Source of the DNA: Ypsolopha sequella
Lineage: Eukaryota; Arthropoda; Insecta; Lepidoptera; Ypsolophidae
Direction of reading: 5' to 3'
Length of the DNA stretch: 64,000 nucleotides
NCBI GenBank assembly: GCA_934047225.1
Contig: OW203998.1
Span: 17,995,280 to 18,059,279 of the forward strand
Below, one piece after another: positions 20,841 to 33,065 of the stretch; the stretch's first letter is position 1, and each line of letters opens with the position of its first letter. The notes below the pieces were generated by a model. The model was not told the origin of the DNA. It worked only from the letters and a program-made list of their open reading frames with translations, and searched no databases. A program made the position numbers and the translations under genes.

Positions 20841-22740
20841 ATAGTCAGTTAGTCATAGTCAGTCAGGGTATTCTTTTATAAATACTCGTATATATAGATG
20901 ACTCCATATCATAAAAGTAAGGCAACAAATTAAATTACTTCCATTGCACGCTTCAATAATTATTTCCTGTCAAAATGGGACTAACGATCATAAAACTCGC
21001 GTTTAATTCTACGAAAAATTATGAACGGTTATATGAGTAATATAATATTTGCGGCTAATTGGTTGCCTATGAGTAAACAAGTCATACGTCAAATTTTGTC
21101 TGTACCGTATGTGTCGAGTACTAAAGTAGCCATAAACTGGGTGTTATGATGATGTTGCGGAAGCCGAAATCTGGCGATGGTAGTCGTTTCAGCAGATTCA
21201 GACTGCCTTCTTCTGGGCGAGTGAAGACTTTTTTCATATCATCAACTTCCTAAAACTATATTTAAATAAGATATACGTGCGTATTTATAATTATATATAA
21301 TTCAAGGAAACCTGTGCATAATTCAAGATGTAAATAAGTTTAAATCTGTTGAATCTGGTTGGATACCCCGACTATATTATTTATCAAGTATTTATTGCTA
21401 GTTTAAATTGTTGAGATGACTTTGACAAGAGATACAAAGTTATATAGTAAATAAGCTCGTTACTGGCCTAGCCCAGTTTGCCTTAGGGTCTCGATAGTAA
21501 TTTCCTACGGATGTAGTCCTAGATGACCCACTTCATACGAAATATGCTTCCGTCCACTGGCGTCAGACGTCATTCCTGTCTTGTATATTTCTTTTGCATG
21601 TACCTATAGTGTTTACCTGTAATTGGAGTCACATTCTATGTCTCCTATATCCTAATTTAATTGTATGTTGAAAAGTATATCATCTGTCTAGTGGTCTACA
21701 TCTTTGGTGTAGACCAAATAAATAAATATACAAAAAATCGCACCCAGCCACATCAAAAAGAGTCCAGTGATTGTTCTTACAATGAGTTGAAATTAAAAAT
21801 CGAAATGCGCGAGGCTTTTGAGCCGCGGACGGTAAATCCAGGTGTTAATTTTATTGAAGTCGACTACAGGCTTGTTGGTATGGGCTTTCAAACTGATCGC
21901 AATTTTATCACAGTTTGGCAAATGTGTAACCAAACTACGCAGATAGAGTACAATAAGCGTTTTTCCTTGTGTCAAATTTAGTGTGAAATAATATTCCAAG
22001 ATGGCAATGCCGTATAATTTAGCAACAGAATCAAAGACAAAATTTCCACAGATTCCAAACAAACTCTAACATCTGAGTTAAAAACCAGCGAATTTGATAT
22101 TTATTGCTACGAAACGTATTTTACCTATGGTAAAATACGAGGAACGCTTAAATTAGGAAAAAAAAACAACGAGAAAACCGCTCACTGTGCCTAGACTCTA
22201 TGTAAGCATGAACCCGCGATCTATGGATAACCAAGCCAAAATTCAACAGAATCATATAATTTTCACGAAAATTTTAGTATGCAAATCGAAAAGAAATGTG
22301 AAACTTGACTTGACTTATGAAACTTTGGACAGTAAATAATGGTGCTAGGCGTTTGGAAAATAAAGATATCTTTAGGTCCTTAGGCAAAATGGAGCCTTTG
22401 TTGCCTTTGTTCCTGAGATGACAAATGATGTTAGAGAATAATGTCTTGAAACCTTATTTAACTTCATTTGCAAGCTTTTTTTCAACTACACTTTTTGTTT
22501 GTATGTTTGTCTTGATCAAATCTGGCAACTGAATTCGAAACCAGTTTCTTCTTGTGTGTAGGTAATATTAATTTGCTTAGTAACTATTTAAAGTGGAAAT
22601 CCAAGGATTAAAAATATCTTTGGAATACGGCAGTCAGGAAAGTCCAAATACCCAAAGAAACACCTTAAAATATTTATTAATATACCTCCATTTTTTTCTA
22701 GAAAACCGCTGTTCCCCTAATTTGCTCTCCAAGGTATCTA
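20841..22740. other. AT-rich, one isolated MITE end and a small hairpin
   Basis: 21135-21190 matches the left terminus of the MITE at 35611-35832 ('actgggtgttatgatgatgt' then 'tgcggaagcc'). A 9-bp stem with 7-nt loop lies at 21692-21716 (TGGTCTACA/TGTAGACCA). A 106-codon + frame at 21661-21981 overlaps that hairpin; I recognise no domain in it. Confidence 0.5.
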
Positions 22741-22860
22741 ATGCTAGGGCTACACCTGCGTCTAATTAAGTATACGATTGTCAATGAAGTTATCTACGGG
22801 TGCGATCACATTCCTAATTCAGACGCATAGTAGATTTTGACGCATGGGTAGCTCTAGCAT
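22741..22860. repeat. MITE, 120 bp, TIR ATGCTAG
   Basis: The left end ATGCTAGGGCTACACCTGCG and the inverted right end ATGCTAGAGCTACCCATGCG agree at 17 of 20 positions. The element is small, with about 75 bp between arms and no ORF. Confidence 0.75.
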
Positions 22861-23612
22861 AAAGTTAAAATTTCAATTTCAATGAGGCGTAGATTAGCAG
22901 AAAACTGCAGCATTTTCGACGGTTTCATTAATAGCATGTAATTTTCAATAATCACAAGCAAAGGATGAGATTTAAAAATATATGAATAAAACAAGTGTTA
23001 CATGGTCTACTGATATGGAATCTTTATAGCGTGAGTCCGACTCTCTCTTGACCTGTTTTTTTATTTTAAGGTATTTCTCAGGGAATTAAGACAGTTTCGA
23101 CTGCCTTATAAAATATTGAGTGCCTTCAAAAATATTTTAATTCTTGTAATTCCGCAAACCCTCAAAGATCTTTCTTAATTCTGTGTCCTATTTTAGATAC
23201 AAGTTAAAAAAAAAAATTACCTCTCCTCTCTCTGAAAGACTTACTGACTAAGCTACTGTATGTTTGTTAATATGTATCCGTGTATTTATGTCTGTATTTG
23301 TATGTCGTATATTTTTATGTTTAGGTTATAGGTTTAAAATAACTTTTAAATAAGGTTATGCACTGATTTAGATTTAAATTTACAAGATAAAAATGTTTTT
23401 ATGTTTTCCTAACGTTAACTGGTAGAAATTTCTTACAGGAATAAGTTCACTCTTGAATTCTATTTCTACTTCTTGTTCTTTGTATATATCTTATCTTTTT
23501 ATTTGTGTGCAATCAAGTGTTCATTCATACATTAATTCATTCATTCATTCCGCTTTAAATACTTACTAAGCAAATTAATATTACCTATACACAAGAAGAA
23601 CAGAATAAGCGA
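22861..23612. other. AT-rich, nothing recognised
   Basis: No coding motif was identified; 23250-23310 is rich in 'tatgt' and may be a LINE or SINE tail. Confidence 0.4.
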
Positions 23613-23708
23613 ATAAGCCTCGCAATACAGCGAGGCAACGCCGCCAGCCTGTTGGGTGCTCTCACCTATGATGGCGGTGATCTGGCTCACATATTTTATC
23701 TGATCTAG
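23613..23708 (+). pseudogene. LINE ORF C-terminal tail
   Basis: The frame reads 'ISLAIQRGNAASLLGALTYD' then 'GGDLAHIFYLI' and stops. It is the same C-terminal motif as the fragments at 15659-16047 and 29113-29259. A (TTTTTG)n-rich stretch near 23735-23760 may be part of the untranslated tail. Only the last 31 codons survive. Confidence 0.7.
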
Positions 23709-23999
23709 AGCCCGCTATGAGACAGACAGGTTGATATTTGTTTTTGTTTTTGTTTTTATATTTTATTTCATTTTAAGTCAGTTTTATAAAAATTGTACTA
23801 TTATTTATATGTTATTTAAGTTTCTTACTTGTTACTTGAAATAAAACCCCAGAAGAACAGACGTTTGACAATTTTTGTAATTAACAAGAAATCCCACAAA
23901 ACGAAATAAAACACAAGTTATGAAATGAAAAGCAAAGCTAAATCAACAAAACAATAAGCTGCTAAGAAAGTTTTGGTGCACAAGTGGAAGGTACAGCTT

Positions 24000-24215
24000 G
24001 ACTAGGCCACCCTAGAAGGACGAACGTATATGCTAATAAAATTGGTGACATACTAAAGAAGGGCAATGTCAAGAATACGTGGAATAGAAGAGCTTGTATG
24101 ACTAGATTTACGGATGTGGAATAGAGAAAGAGGTGTGTCTAGATCGTAGCAGATGCAAATCTGTAGTCTCTAACTACTTCTCTGGGACACAGGCGTGAGT
24201 AGCTGTATGTATGTA
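24000..24215 (+). pseudogene. non-LTR retrotransposon C-terminus and tail
   Basis: The + strand gives 'NKIGDILKKGNVKNTWNRRA' and 'CMTRFTDVE', then after a stop and frameshift 'CLDRSRCKSVVSNYFSG' to a stop near 24198. The tail is 'gtatgtatgtaa'. The order (KKG.VK, NRRACM.R, DRS.WK..VSAYPSG) fits the last segment of a common lepidopteran RTE-like LINE as I remember it. Confidence 0.55.
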
Positions 24216-24817
24216 ATAAGCTGCTGCCAAGATTAGAAAAAACAACGAGTAACACGCGCCCATCATTCTCTAATTATAATAAGATTCAAAAGAAACCAAC
24301 ATTCATCCTCCTAACTTGAGTAAGACAATTACAAACACGTCCAGCTTCCAGCAAGTTGGACAAGACGTACACAAACAAAGTTGGAAATAACTTTACCTAA
24401 ACTTTATCTAGTCTTGCAGTTCTCGCAAACTGGGTTAACTTGGCACGCCCTTCCAACTTATAAACCAAGTAAAGTTGTTTTATTGCCATGGGTACTGCTA
24501 TTTTATTAGATTAGCACCTATTGAGATTGATAACATGCTATCAAGCTCAAGCAAGACAGTATATAGTAAAACACTATATGTGGTGGCAGCTATCTTAGTA
24601 CAATACAATATCGTGATGTAGATTTAAGTGGCCTCATCCTGCTCAGCTGCTTTAGGTTTTTGTGACGTCCTGATGGCTTTGATCTCAATTTAACTTTGCA
24701 CACATCTATAAATATGTTTGCTTTCCAATACACCGTACTCCAACTCATCTCTCATTAAGAGGTGTGAGATGCCGAAATATTCAAACGGCGCCGAATTTAT
24801 GTTTGTGTGTATGTTTG

Positions 24818-25370
24818 TAAAGTATCCTAGTTGTAGTTAGATAGTCACATGGTTATGTCAACTTGCCAGCTAACTCAGTACAATACAAGATTGAGTTACG
24901 GATATCGGACTCAAGCTAGACTTTAAAGTAAACTAGGTGTAGTCAGATAGTCACGCGGATAAGTCAACTTGAAATAGAAAATTAAATAGAAATGTATTTA
25001 TTTGTCACAAAGCAACTTGCCAGCTAACTCAGTACAATACAAGATTGAGTTACGGATATTGGACTCAAGCTAGACTTTAAAGTAACCTAGGTGTAGTTAG
25101 ATATTCACGCGGATAAGTCAACTTGAAATAGAACATTAAATAGACATGTATTTATTTGTCACAAAACAACTTGCCAGCTAACTCAGTACAATACAAGATT
25201 GAGTTACGGATATTGGACTCAAGTTAGACTTTCAGGTATCCTACTTGTAGTATGATAGTCACGCGGCTATGTCAACTTGCTGTCTCAGTACAATACTAGA
25301 TTGAAATACGGATATCGTGTCGGACTAAGCTAGATTTCTGAATATTCTAGCTGGAGTCAAATAGCTGAGC
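24818..25370 (+). repeat. composite tandem array, 106- and 154-bp units
   Basis: 'aacttgc' recurs at 24860, 25014, 25168 and 25274, giving spacings of 154, 154 and 106 bp. The common core carries 'gctaactcagtacaatacaa', 'gattgagttacggatat', 'ggactcaag.tagactt' and 'tagatagtcacgcgg'. The two longer units add the same 48-bp insert, 'gaaatagaa', 'attaaataga', 'atgtatttatttgtcacaa', which resembles a retroposon tail. Outer units are more diverged than the middle ones. Confidence 0.85.
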
Positions 25371-26976
25371 TGCTACATAGGCACGGTTATTAGCTAACTA
25401 GAAGTTCCCAATAACTACTTCATATATCACAACCAAGCTGAATAAATCAGACCTAATGATTTATTATGTGACCATAATATGTTGTATAATTATACAAAAT
25501 AGGTTTTGGACTTTATAAATCAAACTCTAAATTACGGAAATTATAGTTGTTTTAAATATTTAAATAAAAAGTTTGGTGTGATGTGAAACACTAAAATCAA
25601 AGTCACTTTTCCGCAACCCTTAGAATGATTGGCCTGTTTTGTTATTCTGCCAATTTTTGCGCATTTGCCACGATCTTGTCTTAGGAGGTCCGATCGGACT
25701 ATTTACAATTCTACGGGTTGTATAATAGCCAGATCGTCATTGTACCCTCAGGTAAATTAATTAGTAGTGTCACAACTTAATTGGTCTGTAATTCTAGCCA
25801 TTGTTACAATTTGTTCATGATCTGTATACTGATTCTGTGAAAAATATGTGCTTATAAAATAAATGTGTGCTTCAACCATGGACCGTTAGATTAGTAATGC
25901 AAAAGAGAAAAAGCATATATACGCTTATGTTAGAGCGAGATAGACTGACTAGACCATTTTTCTAAGGCTATGGACCTGGATGGACCAACAGTTAATCAGG
26001 AACGAAACAAATTCTGATTATTGTTGCAAAATCTCTGGTTTTAAAATGTAATTTCGTGTTTATTAGATGTTATTAATTTATCGTTATGTGTGCAAAGCCC
26101 AGATGCAACTAATCTCAGAAAAGAAAGCCACATAATTGTGAATTTCACATGTATGTACTGTTGAAATATTTTGTTGTCTATTTATGTGCAGTTTCATACA
26201 CTACTTTATTAAGCTTTATTTTGTTTGGGAAACAATGTTTTAATTTAAAAATAGTTTTAATTTCATAAAAGAGATAAAAGTAAATAAATTATGTATTTAA
26301 TGGCTTATTTTAAAATTCATAATCAGTTATGCAATTTTTTTTTACATTTTTCCTTTTGGGACCGATTTTATGTAATTACAATGATTTATAAAAAGTCTAA
26401 TGGCATTATATTTATTTTCATGATAAATATATGCGTTTAAATCGCTATTATTACTTCGCTCTCTTAGAGGTTAAAATATTAAAGTATCTATAACTTTACT
26501 GGTGGCCCATTACACCTACACTTTGCAAACTTTTTGCCGATATTTTCCTCAATACAGTTTAAACTTTTCTTGATCCTCAGCGAGTTCCAAACGATACCGT
26601 TTTCAAAGTTTCATGAATATACGGAAATCACGTAATATGTACGTATTTGCTCAGAATTCTGAGAAGCCATTATAAACACAATGTCTGACTGATTGACCTG
26701 AAATTGGCTTTGAAAGCAATACATTCTTGACAAATTGGGTAGCTGAGGAAATTTTGAAGGAATTTAATGTTGTCTCTTAAAACTTTGTACAATATTCAAA
26801 TTAATAGATTGGTTAATTTTTTTCTACAATGGCCATTTTATAAATTCTAGAGACATTTCAGATAAAGTTTTCCCAAATGACCTATCTTTACTAATTTGGA
26901 CCTCCTAGATACAAATTTCGATGTTGGCATGCCCAAATATTGACCGAAAGTTCAGAATTTAAGATGGCGGACGTTT
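25371..26976. other. AT-rich, nothing recognised
   Basis: No ORF, tRNA-like promoter or clear inverted repeat was found. Confidence 0.5.
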
Positions 26977-27074
26977 TTTTAAGAGCGATTTAGTGACTGG
27001 ATTGTGAAAAACCCGCCTTTTTCTAATTAATCGAAACAGAACACTTACATTCAAAATTTACTCAATAGTTCCTC
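26977..27074 (+). repeat. dispersed repeat E, copy 2 (truncated)
   Basis: Matches 19799-19915. It ends where the foldback element at 27075 begins, so that element may have inserted into it. Confidence 0.7.
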
Positions 27075-27558
27075 AACAACCTTGCAGTTAACAATTTGGC
27101 GCGATTACTTATAGCATTCTAGGATTTTATTCTAGAAAATAAAATCCTGAGCGTAGCGAAGATTTCAAAGGTACGAGACGCAAAATAACTTTGTTGTCGA
27201 GTGAAATACTCAATTTTTCACCTCACTAAGCGAGGAAAATGCTAGGTGCAAGATACGGACATGAGTAATACAAGTACGCAGGGCATGTTGTGCCGTACAA
27301 AATGAAAGGTCTTTTTTGTGCCGATTCAAAGCGTGCCCACCAAGTGGACTGGGAACTTAATTGACACTTCTTCTTCATCTTTATCATTAGTTCCAAGTAC
27401 GCTCACGTCACACACTCTAGCGATCAGCGCCAAAATGGCGATAATCAAATTGTTCCATTATCAGGTCGTCAATAGTCAGTCCAGTGTACTCATATGTATA
27501 ATTAGAGTTCAGTGGTGAATGAAAAATTAATAAATCTTATTCTTTTTTTGTACAATCG

Positions 27559-27952
27559 TCGTGCTGGCCAGTGCGATTGTTCTAAAAATGAGGCTAGCGC
27601 AGTGCACTGACTTGAAATGAGTATTATTGCTTTTTTTCTTATATGGTATTAATGCATTTCATTGGGGTGGAAGGCAAATTTTTTTTCATCTCACAAGCTC
27701 GGAAAGGCTCTGTTTATCATTAAAAATCTGAGTGGAAAAGCGCACTTTATCCGCTAGCGTGGAAAGTATTTTTAAAATTAGAATATTTTTATTCAATAAA
27801 GGTTTCGTACAATAATATTGAATAGGTATATATAAAACCTCATTGGTTTCGTAATAGTTTATATTCTCTGCAGCCAGTCCACTGAAATGCAAATACTTAT
27901 TTCATGTCATGCGCCAGCCTCATTCAAAGAATAATCGCACTGACCAGCAAGA
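27559..27952. repeat. nested foldback inside the 27-28 kb element
   Basis: 'gctgg.cagtgcgatt.ttct', 'aatgaggct.gcgca', 'gaaat.agtatt' and 'tgcatttca' occur on + at 27559-27660 and on - at 27868-27952. It appears to be a separate MITE inserted in the larger element. Confidence 0.7.
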
Positions 27953-28064
27953 AAATTTTATTAAAACCAAAACCTTTAAAATTTCCTTCTCTTTATTCAA
28001 TTCACTTTTCTGGCTTCCATTATTTTGGTTTGTTTTTTGATAAAATCGAAAGAAATCATAAAAT

Positions 28065-28226
28065 ATGAGGGAGGCTAACAGCGACGAAGATATAAATTTA
28101 ACACCTGCAGAATTAGTGAAAGCGGTACATAATGCCGAGTTGAGTTTTCTTTCGGAAGAATCGCGCAAAAAATACATAAAAGCGTACGATATATATTTTC
28201 TTGCACCTAAAATTGCCTCGCTTTAG
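28065..28226 (+). CDS. 53-codon frame, possible recombinase N-terminus
   Basis: ATG 28065 opens 'MREANSDEDINLTPAELVKA' followed by 'VHNAELSFLSEESRKKYIKA' and 'YDIYFL', then runs into the inverted repeat and stops at 28226. The acidic start followed by 'LS.ESRKKY..AYD.F' resembles the core-binding N-terminus of DUF3504/tyrosine-recombinase-like insect proteins, like the pieces at 9355-9841 and 49585-49785. It is far too short to work and is probably a truncated gene of the surrounding element. Assignment is tentative. Confidence 0.45.
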   Translation: MREANSDEDINLTPAELVKAVHNAELSFLSEESRKKYIKAYDIYFLAPKIASL

Positions 28227-28525
28227 TGAGGTGAAAAGTTGTGTGTTTCGCTCGTCAGCAAAGTTATTTAGCGTCTCGTACCTTTGAAACCCTCGCTACG
28301 CTCAGGATTCTATATTTGAACTACGAACGAACCTTCGCTTGCTCAGGTTTCAATATAAGGTACTCGCGCCAAAAATTAACTTTCCAGCCTTGCATAACAA
28401 ATAACTTTTTTTTTTTGCCAAAAGAATCGAATTTTAAAACCCTTTTCCACGTTAGCAGATATAATGCACTTTTGCACGCAGATTTCGAATGATAAATAGG
28501 GACTTTCCGAGCTTGTGAAAGGAAA

Positions 28526-29112
28526 AGATATATTCATGGATACAAAGTTTTGGGCTGAAAGTTTTGTGTTTAGACGATACAGGGAGCCACGACCTTGATT
28601 TCGTAATGTACGGTTAAATTTTTCTTGTTTTTATTTTAATACTTTTTTATTCTGTCTCGGGTTTCTAATTTTAATTTGTATAACGCCATTGGTTATTGTT
28701 GTGTTGTATACATTTTATGCAAATAAATAAATGGGGAAATACCTAAATATGGTCGTTAATCTTTCACGTGCTAGTACACAAAAAAGCGCTAAAATTACAA
28801 GTGCTAGCAATAAAAAAATCAATAAACTTTTTTGCCGCGCCGTAGATTTTCGTCAATATTTCTGTAATAGGTATACATAAAACCCCCTTAAAAAAACCTG
28901 AATCTGCATGAGATAATGAAACCGTTATTCTTATTTTAACCAAGGATTTGGAAAATATTGGCTTTTTATGAAAATGTAATCTTATATTAAACAAATTTAA
29001 TCCAAATACATGGAAAAAGGTTTTATTTATTGCCAGGGTACCTATCCTCAATATTCAAGAAAAAAAAAATCTTTACATACAAAACTTTAATTGGATTTTG
29101 AAAGAAATCTTG
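28526..29112. other. AT-rich, nothing recognised
   Basis: Frames are under 100 codons, with no recognised domains. Confidence 0.45.
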
Positions 29113-29259
29113 CTGCGCCTAATTGACACGTCAAGGTACTCAAGGGCTGGTGCGTCCCTCGGCCAAAGACTTATTCAGGCAATACAACGAGGTTATGTTG
29201 CTAGTATCTTGAGAACCCTCCCACGGGGCAGCGATCTGGATAAAATTTTCTATTTTTAA
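29113..29259 (+). pseudogene. LINE ORF C-terminal tail
   Basis: A continuous frame reads 'LRLIDTSRYSRAGASLGQR', 'LIQAIQRGYVASILRTLPRG' and 'SDLDKIFYF', stop. It is collinear with the fragments at 15659-16047 and 23613-23708. The stop is followed by AT-rich sequence with 'aagcttatta' repeats, a plausible 3' UTR. Confidence 0.7.
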
Positions 29260-32200
29260 ATTTTATTTTAAGCTTATTAAGCTTAAGTAAGCTTATTTAT
29301 TATTATTTTCTTTTTATTATTATTATTTTTGTTATAATTAAAGATCTTTTTGATACTATTCTGTTAATAAATTGGGATAAATAGTTCCAATTTCCAAAAC
29401 TGGTCGGTTGCACTTAGGATATAAATATGACCAAAAGCATTCAAGGATTCTGACTTACTGTCCTTATTATTATGATTTGTTGTAATTTTTTGAGTTTTGC
29501 TAAGTTTAAAAAAAGAAACTAAAAATAATATTTTCTTAAATTTTTTTTTGGAATTTCACTATATAATGCCCTATTCCAACGACTGAATTGAAAAGATCGT
29601 TTTATCGTGATCATGTCAAGTTTCAAAGGAAAAGACCGAGTAGAACTATCTTAATCTACCGTTTTAGTACCACGTGTCGAATTAAACAACCGGCAACTAA
29701 CACTTGTGGCCATAGTCGTCACTGCATAGCAACTTGCACGCCAAGGGTTAAGTTAATTTACTTAATAATCGCGAATCTGTATCAATTATCGAATCTTTAT
29801 AATAGTTAAAACGTGAATGAAAAACGAATGGACGGAAATTGACGGCTGAACTGATTATTTTTACCACATTAAATTTGTGTTTAATGTACGTACAAGTACC
29901 TACATAATATACCGATACATAAACATTTTATATAGCACTGGAAATTCCTGTCATAAAATTAAATAGCCCGTAAACTGGAGACGACAAGGGTTTCCGGAGA
30001 GGCTGACAGGAAGAGTCGAGAGGGATCTGAAAAAAAATATATAATTTACTTTGTTAAAATTGATAAAGCTATAAAAATGAAAATACAAAGTTTTACATTA
30101 TGAATTATGGACACTTTCGATGCCACTGGTTTGCCTACTTCAGAAAAGTATTTTTATGAATATGTTTTAGTACTAGATTGATATTATCTGTGATTATTAG
30201 GCATTTCGAAGAAAGTAAACCCCGAAATTTATTTTGTTATTTAATAAATTATTTAAAATAATTAATAATAACAAATATTTTGTTATCACAAATAATTAAA
30301 AAACAAAATAATTGAAGTTATTCTGTGTAACCGAAGCATTTTTTGTCCTAATATAGTTAATCTGTGGTTCCAAAATGAAATACTTATAATTACAAATGCG
30401 AATATTTACTGACATCTATGAAAACAAAAAATGAATGAATTTTATACGTTTTTTATGTATGCTTTTCTTTCCAACACCATTCTTATATCAATACTATTTT
30501 ACGGTGATATTTAAGATACTTGAATACTGTTCGAGTTAACCTGCTCTAAAAACCTTTGCACTCAAAAGGCTTTATAGGACACCTAATAAAACAGCATGAA
30601 TGATAAGTTATTAATTATATAATATACACTAATAATATTCCCAGTAATTTTTCTTTGACGATCCTAACCATCAAACGATTTTGAAACATAACCGGTGATA
30701 CCTAAGGTATACAATCCTCTGCTAAGTAGAGTATTTAGTAACACCCTTTCGTAGAAGCCGTAGAAAAAGAAAATTAACTTCGTTTTTCCTTTCATCTCTA
30801 ATGACCGTTGGTTTTTGTCCGCTGTAATCTTTATATAGGTCATTTTTAGGATCCCGTACCTTAAGGGGCTGCACTATGCTAAAATTCAGTCCTGCTCTAA
30901 CGCGTTTGTTTTTTAACTCTCTATCCTACTCTTATCAGATGCTGCGCACGCAAAACTTCAGTTATTTTGAAATCATGGCCCCATTAGGATATTTACCATA
31001 ATTTCTTTGTGTAATAAAGTTGCTTTTTTCTATTTAGTATCTGCGTGTGTTGGTTTCGTTTCAATCGGTTTTAAAACATGGAAACTGAATCGCTTTTTTC
31101 GTGAAATTCATGCTTTTTTAAAAGTTACATAATTAACAGAAGATTGAAAGTATGATAATTTATAAGGTGTAATTAATAATTGCCTTGAGTTACAAAACAC
31201 GCCATATTTTTTTCAAACTTTTATCATCTACATTGACGGAACTGAATCCAATACAAAACTGATGTTTAGCATTGTGGATCCCCTTAAAATGAAAAACGGA
31301 ATCCTTATAGGATCACCTCGTTGTCCGTCTGTGTGTCTATCTGTCAAGACCCTTTTGCGGGTCAAGACCCTTTTACGGGCCCCGTATGAGATATCAAGTT
31401 AAAACTGATACCTCGTCTACGGCTCCCTAGATCCGTACCCGTATTGTGTGGTGATACGGAACCCTGTGTGTGTGAGTCTGACGCGCACTTGACTGATTTT
31501 TATAGACGGATAGACTCCCTACTTTTCAGGGTTCCTTAAGGCCAGTGTTTCTTAAGATTCCGTTAATGATATGAATACAAAATTATATAAAAGTATAAAT
31601 ATTACTTAAGTTGGTGAAACTCATAACGTAGATAAAATTCGTCCACATGAACAACTTTTTCTACTATGAAAAATTCGCATAGTAGATTTTTTTTCACCTT
31701 CTCGTAGTGATCGATTTGAATGATAGGTGAAAAAAGCGAATTTTGTATATAGATAAAATTCGTGTTAAACTTTTCCTACTATTAGCTCCCAAAGCAAAAG
31801 ATATTCATTTTTTGGGCTTTGCCAACTAACATAGTTGAAAATTTAATTGGTGTTATAAAATAATGAAAAAAATACACGTCTTAAAAGAAAATCGACACCT
31901 AAGGATCTAAAGTTAAGGTGGTATTTTTGAGCATATTACAAACTAAATGAAAACATTTTCCAGTCTTTCCGTTTTTTGACAAAAAATATATTTCTCAATA
32001 ACCGAAATTCTTTCAGTTACAGTTTAGTAGTGTTATAAAAAATATATATAAATTGTGTGTCATTAATTTATAAACGAAATAAAACATAAACATGGCAAAG
32101 AAACATTTTTTCGTTATCTCGACGTCATAATTATAGCTTTCATTAAGATCAATACCAAAAATATTGTGTGATCTATTAACAGACTTCCCGAAAAAGAAAA

Positions 32201-32334
32201 TCAAAAGCCCAAAAAAGCGAAAAAAAAAGGAAAAGTTTCTTTCAGTTCTGTACCATGCTATATCTGCCGTTTATTCACACATGTTAGAAATTTATACCAT
32301 AATAAACACAAAGGGACTCGACTAATCATACAAT
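29260..32334. other. AT-rich; fragment of the 'ggttccgta' family at 31300-31545
   Basis: No ORF above 73 codons has a recognised domain. 31300-31545 holds 'acggaatcc', 'tgtccgtctgtgtgtct', a doubled 'caagacccttttgcgggt', 'gatacggaaccctg' and 'gacgcgcacttg', which are scrambled pieces of the family seen at 42857 and 46441. 31630-31765 repeats 'gtagataaaattcgt' twice. 30850-30905 shares 'aaggggct.cac.atgct' with 63757-63790. Confidence 0.5.
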
Positions 32335-33065
32335 AGCGTTTTGTGCAACTGTAACATAATTTAAGATATTGGGACACGAGTTCGTTCGTTTCGTAATATT
32401 TTGCACGAGTGTCCCAATGTCTAATGGACGCGTGTCCTGCAGTGAAATATCAGTATATTTTTTATAGTAACTGATTAACTACCTATAGCAAAGCACGGAA
32501 CATTTAAAATTTTTGAAAAATTTCTGTTATTACTTAAGTTAGCGATAGCGATATTTATCACTTTTTGTATGAAATCGTGTCAGATGACGTCACGTAACAA
32601 TCGTAACATGCATTAGCTCACTTTGATTGGCAAAAACATCGTAATTTTTTGAGATATTGAATACTGTTTTAAGCTTTTTAAACGCAATTAATTTTCATAA
32701 AAAATTTAATGTAGGACACGGTCTCATTATGTTCAGTTGCACAAATACTTTATCTACGACCATCAAAAATATCGTCTTTATTTATAATATTTTCAACTAA
32801 CAATTTCCCAAAAATGTAGACGAACATTCCTTTAATGAACCTGGGGTACGTCGTCTCGGTAATGCTGCAATAAAAGCCAATCTGGATAAAGAGGGTGTGG
32901 CTTAAGAATAAAGGTCGGGACTTATTTCTCGTCTCTGTTGTTGATCGGCTCTCTAGCGGTGTTATAATAAATTGGGGCAATCACAACACAGAATCACGCT
33001 GTTCTAGGTACTTATAAAATTGCTTTTGATGTTGCAATTGCCTTATTGCAGTATGGGAGTAGATA
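32335..33065 (+). repeat. dispersed repeat J, copy 1
   Basis: 32335-32425 ('ttgtgcaactgt.acataat', 'aagatattgg', 'gtttcgtaat', 'gtgtcccaatgtctaat') and 32735-33065 ('gttgcacaaatactttatct', 'cttataaaattgctttt', 'gatgttgcaattgccttatt') both match the - strand of 40545-40940 in order. About 300 bp between the two halves here are absent from the other copy, so one copy gained an insertion or the other a deletion. No intact ORF. Confidence 0.7.

Larger units (their letters stand above)
27075..28395. mobile_element. 1.3-kb foldback transposon-like element
   Basis: The left arm (about 27075-27255) and right arm (about 28190-28395) are inverted copies. Blocks in left-arm orientation are 'aatcctgagcgtagcga', 'tttcaaaggtacgagacgc', 'aaataactttg', 'gcgaggaaaat' and 'ctaggtgcaag'. 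Each arm also has its own small hairpin, 'cctcacta.gcgagg'. Inside lie a second palindromic element (27559-27952) and a 53-codon frame (28065-28226) with an N-terminal recombinase-like look. A segment at 28405-28525 just outside is an inverted match to 27670-27790. No complete transposase is present. Confidence 0.75.

Noticed and set aside
21661..21981. 106-codon + gene
   Set aside because: It begins inside a hairpin and a retroposon-like tail, and no domain is recognisable; open on the other strand as well.
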